Source: Helopsaltes ochotensis (lineage: Eukaryota > Chordata > Aves > Passeriformes > Locustellidae). From it: a stretch of DNA of 64,000 nt. Every line of letters starts with the position of its first letter. Within the stretch, counting starts at the first letter, position 1. Shown here piece after piece: positions 37,732-49,272 of the stretch. Location of the stretch: the NCBI GenBank assembly GCA_013400155.1, contig VXBM01000866.1, forward strand, positions 274,004 to 338,003, in the 5' to 3' direction. A program made the position numbers and the translations under genes. The notes below the pieces were generated by a model. The model did no database searches, was not told where the DNA came from, and saw only the letters and a program-made list of their open reading frames with translations.

Positions 37732-39564
37732 GGTATTGCTCAGTATTCCCATTTCTTCTCAACAGCCCAAATAGTTCTTTCTTTATTTTCCTTTCTCTTT
37801 TTTACACCCCTTTTTCAGCATAGTCCAGAGGGTACTGAATCAGTCTGAACGACGTGTTATCTGGCAGTGTGGGGATTTATTTTTTGTTATGGTTTTGACA
37901 TGTGTAATGAGTAAAACATTCTGTACTTGTAGCATTATTTATCCTCTAGCCTTAACTACAGTGTTCAAAAACTCCCAGTGACTGCACCTTTCAGAGCACA
38001 TGCAAGGGTAGCCTGTTATTTGTCAAAGCTCACAAAGGCATTGCTGAGAGTGCAAGCTTTGTTCCTCAGACAGAACGCTCTTCCCCCTTTTATGCTGCAA
38101 ATTTCTGGGCAATGTCAATACCCGTTTAAGAGGTCTCCCACTCTCTAGTCTCTTCCTGTCATGTGTTGACATCTTCTAGGAATCAGCAGATTTTATGCCT
38201 CTATTCAATTCACTTGACCTGCCTCTAAATATGTTCCCGGCATCAGAAAAGCCATTCCCCACACACACATATGATGAAGCCCAGATCAATAGCACAGGAT
38301 AAAAACAAACAAGCTAACCAAGGCAAGTCTAAAGTCTTAAGAGCTATCCACGGATGCTGCTATCTGGACTGTTCAATATGATGTTCTGAATTGCACACAG
38401 CAGGGTTTCATTTGCTACAAATAGCTTTGCACCAGCAGCATCTTCAATAATTTTATCATGCAGTGTTCCCTAGATGGACCAATATTTCATTTAATAAACA
38501 GCAAATTAAAATAGCAAATGTAGTGAAAGACAAAGCATGAATAGATTTGCTTCAGAGTTTTAAAGGGAAAGATTGATTTTTTTTTTTCTTCCTTTTATTT
38601 TTTAGTATTTCTGTAGTTGCTCATAAGGTCACCTTCATGACAATTCCAACAGCGGTTTATCTTGTAGTGCTCACTCTGACATACAGCCTGATGATTTATT
38701 ATTGCTTAGTTCTTGATACTGTTCACTGCACAATCCAATCTAAGAGAGACACATATTTCTCAATTCAGGGACTTCTTTTATTTTATGAAAAATCAGCTTG
38801 GTGCTTTGTGGTAAAAACTAGACTTGGCATTTGATCTTAATTTTTTTAAGTATTTCCTTCTATTCTTTGTTTCTCTGCTGTATCTTTGATGTATTTCAGG
38901 ATCATTTTTTCTATTCTTTTGCTTTTCTATTCCTTTGCTTTTCTCCTCTCACCCTATTTTTCTGTGGCTACACCCTAAAGAAAAATCTGGCACAGCGGCA
39001 GTTTCTTACAGACGCTCTTATCTAGATTACTGCTTCATACTAGTAGGTGACATAGTGATAGATTTCATAGGTTTTCTCTTCTCATTTGGGAGAAAGAATA
39101 TAATTATGCAAAGGAGGGTTAGATGGACAGTAGGAATATATCACTATTAACCCACCAGAACATATGCAGATTCACTGGGGTTATGTGCTTAGAGGAGGGG
39201 AAAAAAAGCCCTTCATATGCTAGACAAGATTTTTTTCCTCTCCTTGCATTAATATCAATTCAAGGGTAAGCCAACAATTCTCATCATGTCATTCCAGTGT
39301 CTATGGGGTTGTGATATGGGGCTATTTAAGCTCTGCTTGGCTGCAAAGCTGTCTCCAGTGTTCCCATAGACTGTCTAAGCCATTTGGAATCGTTAACCCA
39401 CATGGACCAGGCTGCCCAGAACTCAGAGACATTCCTTCAAGGCTGCCAGTCATTAGCTGGTACGTTAAGTAGCTAATGGTGCTCTCACAGTATCTGCTGC
39501 ACCATGCAGGTGCAACAGAATAAACATTTTTTCCCACTGGTGCTTTGTCCTAAATCATTAAGGA

Positions 39565-39626
39565 CCCCAATCCTGCAAAGATTTATGTCTGTGAATAAGT
39601 TTACTCACATGAGCAATCCTGTTTCA
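39565..39626. mobile_element. MITE-like ancient repeat fragment
   Basis: The run CCCCAATCCTGCAAAG (39565-39580), 'ATTTATGTCTGTGAATAAG' and 'TTTACTCACATGAGCAATCC' resembles one arm of a long palindromic MITE that I recall from turtle, crocodilian and bird genomes (arms with 'CAATCCTGCAAA...TTATGCA...GTGAGTAACTTTACTCA'). Only one arm is seen; the facing arm is lost or diverged. No family name is assigned. Confidence 0.45.
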
Positions 39627-39891
39627 ACCCTCTTAAACACACGCTTGTAGGGTCACAGTCTTGATGATCAAAATATCAGGTGTTTGGATAAAAGCTTATG
39701 GAAATGCAAAACAGCATCAGAAAACGGGGGAAAAAAAAAGAACACAACTTTCTACTCTGTATTTCTTTGTACTGAGAAATAGAGAAATATTTGGAGAAGT
39801 ATCCAGCTCAAGAACAAAGATTAATAGTCACACCTGCTATCCTTTCACCCCATTACCTCCCCGCTAATTGATCAGAATATAAAAATACTTC

Positions 39892-39904
39892 TATATATAT
39901 ATAT
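39892..39904. repeat. (TA)n run
   Basis: About six TA units (CTATATATATATATC). It lies just before the candidate regulatory block at 39925. Confidence 0.93.
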
Positions 39905-39924
39905 CAAAGCAGTATGAATATTGC

Positions 39925-40260
39925 CCAACAAATTGGCTGCCGGTAAGGGAGATTAACTGAGGATATGTAAATTATTAAAGCCATAAACTGCTCGTGGGGC
40001 CCCCTGGCTCTCCTGGGTGGGGTCGGGGGGGATCAGCTGGCTGTCCCTGCTGGGGCTGGGCTGGAGCAAGGTTAAGTAAGCACCCCCATCTCGTGTCTGC
40101 AGCTATCAGACACCTTTGCTGACTCGCTGGCGCCAAGAAGTCAGGCACCACCCTCTACCCTCAGAGAAGCACAGGAGGTTGCAAATGGTAAATTTAATAC
40201 CGCAGCAGGAGGTGCCATTTACAGTCCCAAAGGATAAGTCTCCCCCTCTTCTCTTTCATG
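39925..40260. promoter_or_regulatory. Candidate regulatory block with G-rich core
   Basis: An AT-rich left part (GGGAGATTAACTGAGG, ATGTAAATTATTAAAGCC) contains GCCATAAA at 39980-39987, a classical CDX/posterior-HOX-like word. The centre is GC-rich with GGGTGGGGTCGGGGGGG at 40015-40031, a canonical G-quadruplex pattern, and the right part has GACTCGCTGGCGCC followed by repeat-free sequence to about 40260. It is the most compositionally unusual block of the window. No transcript is evident. Confidence 0.3.
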
Positions 40261-41326
40261 CTCATATAAGCAAATGGAGGCTGATGCAATTTTGAATCCT
40301 GTTGGCTTGTTTTGTTTTTAAATATGTAATTTCCTCCTTATTTTAGCATCTAGGCAGGGTAATATTAAAGGATTTTTGTACACATGACTGATGGTTAAAC
40401 TGCAATGAGGATTTGTATTTTATGAATCAATTAAAGCATTGGCAAATATAAGAAAAAAAAAACAGTAAAAAATTTGGGACTTATTAGTAATATGCAATTT
40501 GAAAGAAAAGGAGATCAAAGTGCCTGCACAACCAAGCCTTACACACTGTATTCTTTATCTTAGTTTAAAAGACAAACAAAATTTACTGCAAAAAAGACTA
40601 TCTAATATTTGTGTAATGCTTGCCATCTATTGTGGCATAGTCATTCTTAGAACAATATCTTTAAAAGGTTAAACTCATGTAATATTTTTATTTTTTAAAA
40701 GTTACATGTTACCAGGCACTGTTTGAAAGAATAAAATAATATCTAGTGAAAACCACTGCCTTATCAATTCAATCCATTCCTTTTATGTGTTGCTAGAACA
40801 ATGCAAGAAAACATCTTTAGTATGATCAAAAATTTTAAAAAAATAATTACAGTCTATGAATTTGATTCCAGTAGTTCTTGTCTGGAATGGTGTTTCAAAT
40901 CAATATTTTTACAAAGGGTGTTTGAGATTAATGCATTAATTAAATAATTGGAAAAATGCAAGGCAGGAGAGATACGCAGCTTCTAAAAACAGATACGGAG
41001 AGCAAAAATTATTACATCTGAGGTGAAGACTGAAATGTTTTCAGAGGATCCAAGGACCACATCCGTTCCTCAGTCCAGTTTCCTAAATAATGTGGGCCAG
41101 AGGATTCCACTTAGTGGCTTCTGAGTCATATCTGGTTATGTGAGGTTGGATGATCTCATGACTTTTAGAAGGGCACCAATCCTAATTAGAGAATTTATTT
41201 TATTTCCTGGCAAACTCTTGCAGTCATCCAGTTACTCTCACTGCTAAAATAAATGGGGCCGCAGAGGCAAAGAGCCTTGGCAGCTGTGAGTGACAGGGTA
41301 GATGGCAGAAATGGGAAAGGAGAGAG

Positions 41327-41400
41327 ATCACAGAATACCTCAAATTGGAAGGGACCCATAAAGATCATTGAGTTCAACTCCCAACAGGCCAAAAATACAT
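41327..41400 (-). mobile_element. CR1: CR1 LINE 3' terminus, diverged relic
   Basis: The plus strand shows a CACAGAAT octamer variant at 41329-41336, then 'TTGGAAGGGACCCATAAAGA' and 'CATTGAGTTCAACTC', the reverse complement of a CR1 3' UTR. It belongs to a different subfamily type from the copy at 36617 (CCTCAAATTGGAAGG rather than TCTGGGTTGGAAGG). Similarity fades after about 41400. The element is short and non-coding. It sits about 200 bases before a 46-bp tandem duplication; no link between the two is shown. Confidence 0.85.
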
Positions 41401-41601
41401 CTAGAATTAGTAGACCAGAGGAGTGGGCCAGCACATTAGCAGGAAACATTGAGTATTTCCCTTGTCAGCATAAATATCTGAGACATTTCAGCTATAAATT
41501 ACACAGACCATGCCAGGCTGCAGGCTCCTGGCTCCTGTTCCATGTTGTACTGCAGCACAGCCATCAGCACTGGGTGGGAATTTTCAACTCGACCTCCAGG
41601 A

Positions 41602-41694
41602 TGCCGCAGAGCCCTGGCCAGTGCTCCTGCAAGAGGCCGAAAATGGGACCTGCAGAGCCCTGAGCAGTGCTCCTGCAAGAGGCAGAAGATGGGA
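41602..41694. repeat. 46-bp tandem duplication (two copies)
   Basis: Two adjacent copies with a period of 46 bases: about 41602-41648 and 41648-41694. Shared blocks are GCAGAGCCCTG, CAGTGCTCCTGCAAGAGGC and GAAAATGGGA/GAAGATGGGA. The copies differ at a few bases, so the duplication is not brand new. The period is not a multiple of three, which argues against a coding origin even though open frames cross it on both strands. The segment is GC-rich relative to its surroundings. It could be a minisatellite seed or the repeated enhancer-like part of an unrecognised LTR. Confidence 0.85.
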
Positions 41695-43160
41695 TGGGGC
41701 GCGAGGCTGCCGCGGCACCGCATGGAAAACAGACACAGGACTGCACACGCCAAATGCAGGCAGGCAAACAGTAAATAATTAACTACTACATTGATTCAAA
41801 TGAGGACGCAGGGAGAATCTGAGGACACAAGAAGTGTTTTGCTCTCCTACCTCGCACACAAACTTCCCAGTGGAGGCAAGGGCAGCGGTGAAGGCACGCA
41901 GCCTCCCAGGCAGCCCTGTGCTGCTCAGCACACACACCTTGGGCTCAGGCTATAGCCACAGGCTCCCAGACAGCTCCACAGCCTTATTACCTTCACAGCC
42001 TCCATCTATACTGCAGCCCTCTCCCTACCCACGAAACACAAATTTAACTCTGATTTTTTTTCTCTTTTTTGTCCACCGTTAAGATGCAAGATTCATCTCT
42101 GCTTCCTTATTAGTATAAGGAAAGAAGGCCTGCATTTGACTGCCTGACACATCACAAAAACATGGAACATTCATTAAAGATTTATGGCAACATCAAACGT
42201 TCTGCTTTACTTTCAATTTTGTCACATAATCCCAATAAAACAGTGATTTAGCTGTATATGTTAAAGTTATTTGTCAGTGCTGAGTCCTTCCTGTATCATT
42301 GCTGACACACAAACACGTAAGCCAGTGAAGTCAACCTCCGTGGGGTCTGTCTCTTTTGGGAGCATTTTAAGGATGCTGCTTCTGCAGGAGTGTGTTCAGA
42401 CTGGGCTCTATATTATTTAAGCTTTCCAGGAAAAAAAAAAAAAGAAAAAACCCTCTTAAGTAATGCATTAGTGTTATTCTTATCTAGAGAAGGCTTGTGG
42501 GACTAAGTGAAAAGATAAAGGAAATAACAGAGACATGTAGCAGTGCTAATGTTAATATTTGATTAGAAATATTCCAAACAAGATGTCAGGACAAATTCAG
42601 CTCTTGCTATCAACATAGACCCAGCTCTTTAAGGCTGAAGTAGTGTGTTCAGAGGTACAGTTTAGAACTTAAGTTATACAAAAATTGTGTTCATAAAATG
42701 AAGATCAAGTCTAGAAAAAACAAACACCCTAACTCTTCTAATGTAATGCTCAGATTTAATTAGCAGGGACAAGAACTACTGGAATCAAATTCATACCTGT
42801 TCTTCTATTATTACACACTACTTAATTTAGAACAACACTGTGTGCAACATCAAACCACTTGACTTCCTCTTCCCAAAGTCTTAAATTAAATAATGTGTCT
42901 AAAGTCCTCATACTTAACACCTTTTCAATTCTCTCTTTGACCACAGCCTGCCAAAGGCATCATCTCCTGAATTTAAGTGGCATGACAGCACTATCCTCTG
43001 CTACACCGCGTCAGTTCACTCCCCTTTTCTTATAGTTTCGTGTATTCAATTGTTAATTGTAGATGTTTTTATACAGGACTTGTCTACTGCAGCAAGGAAG
43101 AAAACAATCTAAAAAAACAACCTGCCTCAGGTTGTAAGTCACCCTGATGGTGCCAATATT

Positions 43161-43178
43161 GTCATTGTCGACAATGAC
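43161..43178. repeat. 18-bp perfect palindrome
   Basis: GTCATTGTCGACAATGAC reads identically on both strands, with no spacer, centred on GTCGAC. Such a palindrome could bind a symmetric dimer or form a small cruciform. About one of this size may be expected by chance in a few windows of this length. Confidence 0.97.
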
Positions 43179-46100
43179 GTGCAAGGAGAAGATGGAGAAA
43201 GAAAGGTACACAATTAAGTCTAAGCTGACGGCATGATACCCACAAGCAATTGTCAGAGAGAGAAACAAGGAGATGGAATTGGATGCAGAGTAGTCAGGAG
43301 CAGAGAAATAGAGCTGTGTCTCAGCTGGGTAAGGATAGCAGGTGAAATTATACAAGTGGACAACATCATCCGGAGAGAAAGCAGGCAAAATTTTAAAATG
43401 GTAAAATAAATAAAACAGGAAAACGGGGGAAAGGGGGAACTAAGGAAGAAAAGTGTTGCTAAGCAGGGATGGGGAAAGCATGGAGTAAGTACCAAGAGAA
43501 GCTGGAATGTTGAAAAGACTTAAGAACTAAGCAGAAAGATCAAGAAGGCTGGATAGGGCAATCTGGCCAGTGAACCATTGCTTGAGACTTGGTAAAAGCC
43601 CACCAGAACTCAGCCCTGAGCCAGGATGTAACTGCAGGAGAAAAATTCACCATGGTTCCTGACTGTGCTGTGACCTTCTCCAAACACACCTTGGTGGGAC
43701 TCAGGTTACTGGGTATATCAGAGGATTCACCTGGTCTCTCTGTCTGAACTCCCCCATTATCACATGACTGAAATAATTGTTTCCTGCAAGGTAGCTCTGT
43801 ACAGATTAGGAGGGGAAACAGTACTGGAGCCATAGAAAGGTGTGAGATGTGTGAAAGCATTTCAAGAGAATGGCGAAGGATACATTTCTTGATGATGGGC
43901 ACAGAAGTCGGCAACAGCCAGAAATGGGAAAGAGGTGAAGGAAAGACACATCCAAGGCAGTGACCAGAAGGGCTAGAGAGAATTGTCAGGAGGATCCAAC
44001 ATGCACAAGGAGCCCTGGGGGCTTAGGCCATGTTACTGTGCATCTGTTAGAATTAGCTAAGTAGCCCCCTTTTACCCTTCCCCCTTTTTTATCTCTTGTG
44101 TTCTTCAAGATATCTTTCATAGAAATTACCATCACTGTAATTTCAGGTATCTGCCTCTATTTCAAGATGTCTGCATGCACCTTAGTTCCTCTAGCAAAGG
44201 TGTTTCACAGCAGTCTCAAGGAAAAAGAAAGAGATCAGAAGTGGGAATCAAAAGCCACCACAACTAATAAAGCTTATTTAATTAGACAGTATGCAATTAT
44301 TTTATGATTGATGAGATTGCCTGTAATAATTCGGTCAGCAAAAGAAAGTACATGTTAGATTTTTTCTTTCCATGAGAAACCACCTCTTTCATAATGTTTA
44401 AACAGCGTTATGACCCAACCACTATTAAATACAAGGTTTTCAAATACAGCTTCACAGGAATCCATAAGCTACAAAATGGTTTGTGATGTATTTAATCCAG
44501 CTTGGTTCAAAGCAGGACTGCCTTCCTTAAAAAAGGAAGAAAAAACACAACAAAGAACTGACCTTGCTTTTGCTGAAGAAAATCACTGACAACATTTCGT
44601 GGGGAAAAGATAGACTGGTAAAACACAAAATCTTTTTATATTAAGACATGTCAAGTTACATCAGGAATAGTTTTGGACTATGCAACTGTATTTTGTCTCA
44701 GGCATTTGCTAAACTTAACAAGCTGAAATAGACAACAGTAGAGTTGTTAAGATTTATTTCTTCAAAATGCCTGTGTTTGTTTCTGAGCAAGAGGATGATT
44801 TTCCCATCCTGAGAAACAGTGAAAGAGACAGTATTTTTCAGTGTAAGCCGGGAGATGGAAATTAATGAAAGATACTTGTAAATCATTCATCAGCCTTGGC
44901 AGTGCCAGGCATTTTGCATTTCAATACCTCCATGGTTCTAAGAACAGCATAAGGTAAGTTTATAGAAACCAGACTATTTCCTCATCAAATGTATCACGGA
45001 TTTACCGGGAGAAGGATTTTCACCCTTCCATCTCCTGATTAGGGAAGAACCGACCATTGTAGCAGTTCTCCTCTGAAATGTTCCTGGCATGCTGACAGAC
45101 TTTTTTCCCAGCACTATTGCATCCTAATAAGCAAGACTCCAGCCTGCTGTAAGAGCTGTTTCTCTCACTTACCACAAGGTTTTTGTGCACATGTATGTGA
45201 CTCTTCTGAGAATAAATTGTGAACACTGTTTTCCATGTACAAGTATTTCTTTTTTGAGGCACTGCATCTCCTCATTGAAGACATTCAGCTTCTTCCTAAG
45301 GCAGCAGGATACTGGTTGTCACATTATGTTTCAGTCTTAGATGACAGCATATTTTTCAAGTGTCCCTGCATTTACCTCAAAGTTTCCTCTCTCTTGACAA
45401 AAAGTTGCTCCTAAACAAGCAAGAAATTGTGAACTAGGGGGTAATACCTTCTTTCTAAAGCCTTTAGCAGGTCTTTCCTTTCTCTGATTGTCTTTCCTTT
45501 TCCTTCTTTCATAAAAACTCGTGCTGCTTGCCCATATCAACATTTAGAAAGTGTAAATTTAATTTTATTTTTTTTAAAAAAAGCGCATCTGTTTTGGTAG
45601 AGCTACAACAAAAATGCGAAGAAGCAGAAATACTTCCCATTCAGCTACAAGAACTGCAGTAGAAGTCTGAGGGCTCACTTATCTGAGTTACAACGTATTC
45701 CATAAACGTGATTGTGCCCTAATGATACCACTGTCCTTTAGCAAAGCCTTGGGGCCACGCAAAGTGTTCAGTGCCGTGGACAGCAGCTCATGTTTTGCAC
45801 ACTGCCTAGGGCCTAAATAGGCCTTTCATATACAGGCCAGATGTTCACTCTTTCTTAGGCCAGCTTAAGGCTAGAACAAACCTTTTCAACCAGGGTTTAT
45901 CAGAGTTTCTAAATTACATGCTGGGAAGAAATTTAATTGGTTTAATTAAGAAAGTTTATTTCATGGTAATTCAGTTTTGTTATGCTGCAAGACTTAATGT
46001 GTCCTCTGATAGGAGTGATTTGTTATAAATATTCATAGCAATCCTCTTCTCATCCAAGCCAAAAAAAATATATATTCAAATAGAAAGTTGCAAATTTTAA

Positions 46101-46777
46101 AAAAAGAGTACTTTCTATAGTCTGGAACATGACTGACCAAATCTCCTCACAGTATGATCCATGCCTATTTAAGTCAGGGTAATTGTCATCTCTCAGTATA
46201 AATGACACAGTGCTCACAGATACTTTCTGTTTTCAACAGAAATGTCAAAGGCAACAAGGTCACATCCTGACTGATTTTTTCCCCATGAAGTTTTAGTCAT
46301 TATTTTTCTTGACCAATTTCTGTATGTTGCTGAGGTTTGTGGGTTTGTTTTGGATTTGGTGGGTGTTTTTCCCCAAAACAATCATAAGAAACAAAACATT
46401 TTACATAATATTATTCAATACAAATATCACAAAGCTGATTTATTGTGTTTTGAAGTGAGCCCTGCCTGACTGAGATGCCTGACAATGCACATTACAGCCA
46501 GGGGTAGAAAGGCAGTATAAACAAGAGGCCCTGCTACCTGTGAAGGTCATGACTTAATCCTTCACACTGAACAGACACCATGACTTAGCTAAAAATCCAA
46601 GTTCACAGACATCAGTCACTACCATAATGGGCCTGCAGGTCAGGCAAGACAACAGGAAGAAAACTAATGTTGATTCAGTTGGGTTCTTCAGAGGCTCAGG
46701 CATCCTTCACACTGTTCTCCCTTTGCCCCTCACCACCAATCATTCCCACAGTGAGGAGGCTGCAAGGAACATTCCTG

Positions 46778-47081
46778 TGTAGGATACAGAGCCCTTCAGT
46801 TGCAGAGAAGATCCAGACAGATCAATAATGGGTTCGTTCTTTCAGCAGCAAATTTATTGCAGGCAAATGGTGCCCGGGGACAGCGCTGGTGTCCCCTGCC
46901 CACGTACCCCTGCCCCAACACCACGACCACTGCTGGTCCCATCACTGAGTCCCCCAACCTACCAAACTGGAATGAGACAACAGTTTGTCCCTGTAAATCA
47001 AAATTAGAGGGAAGTCTGCAAGAATATCATAGGAGAAATCCCTCAGCCATGGTTATCAACTTTGTAAGGTTTTCTGTTACA
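46778..47081 (-). mobile_element. Probable solo LTR of an endogenous retrovirus
   Basis: Read on the minus strand this stretch has the layout of a retroviral LTR. It would begin TGTAACAG (plus-strand 47081 downwards), pass through a G-rich segment (about 46870-46960), reach a polyadenylation signal AATAAA (complement of 46853-46858), and end ...GTATCCTACA at 46778, giving TG...CA ends over about 304 bases. The R/U5 part would be about 75 bases. No gag, pol or env coding sequence lies on either side and no primer binding site is evident, so it would be a solo LTR. No matching target-site duplication was found at these boundaries, no clear TATA box was seen, and the edges could be off by tens of bases. 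The family is not assigned; an avian ERV-L-like type is a guess. Confidence 0.5.
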
Positions 47082-47825
47082 CTAATCCGTCAATGCCACG
47101 TGCAGGGTTCTGGCTTTGTGGTTTAGCTGCTGTTCAAACACAGGTAGAAACAGCATTTCCCAAATGAACAGCTAATCTAAAAGAACACAAGAAGAAGCAG
47201 GAGAAAGAGACCTGCCAGAGTGTTACACACTGAAGAGACAGGGAAAATATTTTGGATTGGAGCAACCCAAGGTGCTCAGTTCTTAACATGTTGAACTCCA
47301 TTTACTAGTGTTTTTTCATTAAAAAAAGCCCAACCAAACAACTAAGTAGTAATCAAAGCTTCCCAAAAACTTTATTTGCCAGTCACAGCATGACTCTGAA
47401 AGTCATTTATTTTGTGAGTCTCTGTTTGGCCCTGAGATAGAAGACATTTTTACACATATTATGCAGATTTCTGTGATTTCCTCAAGGCTTTTTAAAACTG
47501 CAGTTCTCAGATATGAAAAAACACACAGGTTCATTTTCAAATATTTATTTTCAAATACTTCTGCATTTCTGGCAAGTTAAGCAATGAAAAAATAGTGGGA
47601 TTATTTATTAGGATCCACAGTGGTACCTGAAGTCAGGAGTTACACTGAACAGACAAAAAGAAAACACCTTTTGTGCTCCAAGTCTATTTTGCTTTGTATG
47701 ATTTGCAGCAGACCAAGCACAACTCTTGATTCGGTATCTGAGAGGGTAGATGTAGAATCAGACAGCAGACAGCACAAAAAGACCCTTGAATGCATTTTAA
47801 TAGATTTTAATCTGGTTTCTCATGT

Positions 47826-47855
47826 TAAAAAAGAAAAAAAAAAAAAGAAAAAAAT
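47826..47855. repeat. A-rich tract
   Basis: A runs with single G interruptions within the chance frame 47620-48039, explaining its Lys-rich segment. Confidence 0.9.
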
Positions 47856-49257
47856 TATCTGTAAGAATTTCAGCACAGTATCTACAAAAGGGTTATTTTT
47901 AACATCCATCAGTAAAAACCCCTTTATAGGAAAGGTCCTGAGCTGCCCTCACTCATATGTACAGCCAAGAGAGACTCAGAACGAAGAGCAAGAACAATTG
48001 TATTTTAAAGTATGTGTGAAGTCCTTTCTTCTCTGTTAATACTATATTCTGCAGAACACTTTATCACCCAGTCCCTAGAAAAGCTGAAGCACTTTCAGAT
48101 ATTCATGCCCAAAAAACCCCCACAAAAATTAAAAAAAGAAAAAGGAAAAAAAAAACCTACAAATAACCCTTTACTCTTCAGCAAACAGATCAACTTTTTC
48201 TGAGCTTGTTAAATTATGGAAGTGATGAGCCTTCCCTAGGTTACTAAAACACATAAATCAGATATCTTGACAACACCTCTCTGCCAAATCATAACATGAA
48301 AAACAAATCCATTTACAAAAAATCCGATTGATACAAATGGTATTTTCTTTTCAGTTCCCATGGCTATATGAGTATTTGAGGCAACAAGAAGGTGGAATTA
48401 ATCTTCTTTAATACTGTAAGGAACACATTTCAAAATAAACAGTATTATCAATCTATTCTTTTTTTATCAAAACAAAAAGGGAAAAGAAACAGCATGGCTG
48501 AGTCTTATTGTGAGAGCCTGGCAGAGCCAGGCATATGTAGCTGACACCAACTCTGGGAAAGAAATAATCTGCCTTTTTAGCTGGCCTACCTACACTTGGA
48601 GGTTAGGTAAGTGCACTGAAGGCTAGAAAAGTGTCGTTTCCTTCCACAATCTAAATGTGCCAGCCTGTCACAGCACTAGAGGCAATAGATGGCTGGTGAC
48701 TACTTGCTCTCTGTCTGATTTTCTGCAGCTCCTGATGACAGCTCTTTCTCTCAAGTTTACCAGATCAACATTGCCATAATGGCTTATGACAATGCAGCAA
48801 TGCAGGACTACCTGCACAGATGCACGTTTATTCCTTCTGTTGACAGAAACTCAATTCATTTTTCAGAATCCACAAGATAGCTCCCTGCAAAATGAGCTGA
48901 GGAGAACTCTCAATACAGTGAATTGGGTAGTTTTGAGAACAAACCATTGGAAGAAGACATTATGTGACAAAAGCATCTTGAATTCCAATGTGCTCTTTCC
49001 AGAGAAAGAAAAAATCTTTAAAAAAAAAATCATGACCCAGAGAACTTAGATTACATATGTGTACAAAAAAATATGTTGCTTTCTGAGTTTTCAGAATCAA
49101 TTTCTTAATTTGAATGTAAGTTTCTAATGCTTTGTTTACATTTGTAAAACTCCTAAGATAAGGAAGTATATGGAGCAACCTGGTTGCTACAAATGCCATA
49201 CTCTTGGATGAGAAGAGAAATCCACTGAAAGGGTTGTAATAAAAGAAGTAAAAGAAG

Positions 49258-49272
49258 GCGGGGGGTGGGGGG
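49258..49272. repeat. G-rich tract
   Basis: CGGGGGGTGGGGGGAG: two G6 runs separated by T inside A/G-rich DNA. It could support a compact or intermolecular G-quadruplex, but lacks the four separated tracts of a canonical motif. Confidence 0.85.

Larger units (their letters stand above)
36865..46777. other. Non-coding segment with most of the old repeats
   Basis: Between the CR1 tail at 36617 and the probable LTR at 46778 lie MIR, MITE-like and CR1 relics plus the 46-bp duplication. Remaining sequence is unique. The minus-strand frame 43540-43914 (124 codons) is unrecognised. A GGGGGCT/AGCCCCC pair at 44017-44069 has a 39-base loop. Confidence 0.8.

Noticed and set aside
43540..43914. 124-codon minus-strand frame
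   Set aside because: Checked by eye for retroviral, LINE and housekeeping protein patterns; none seen.
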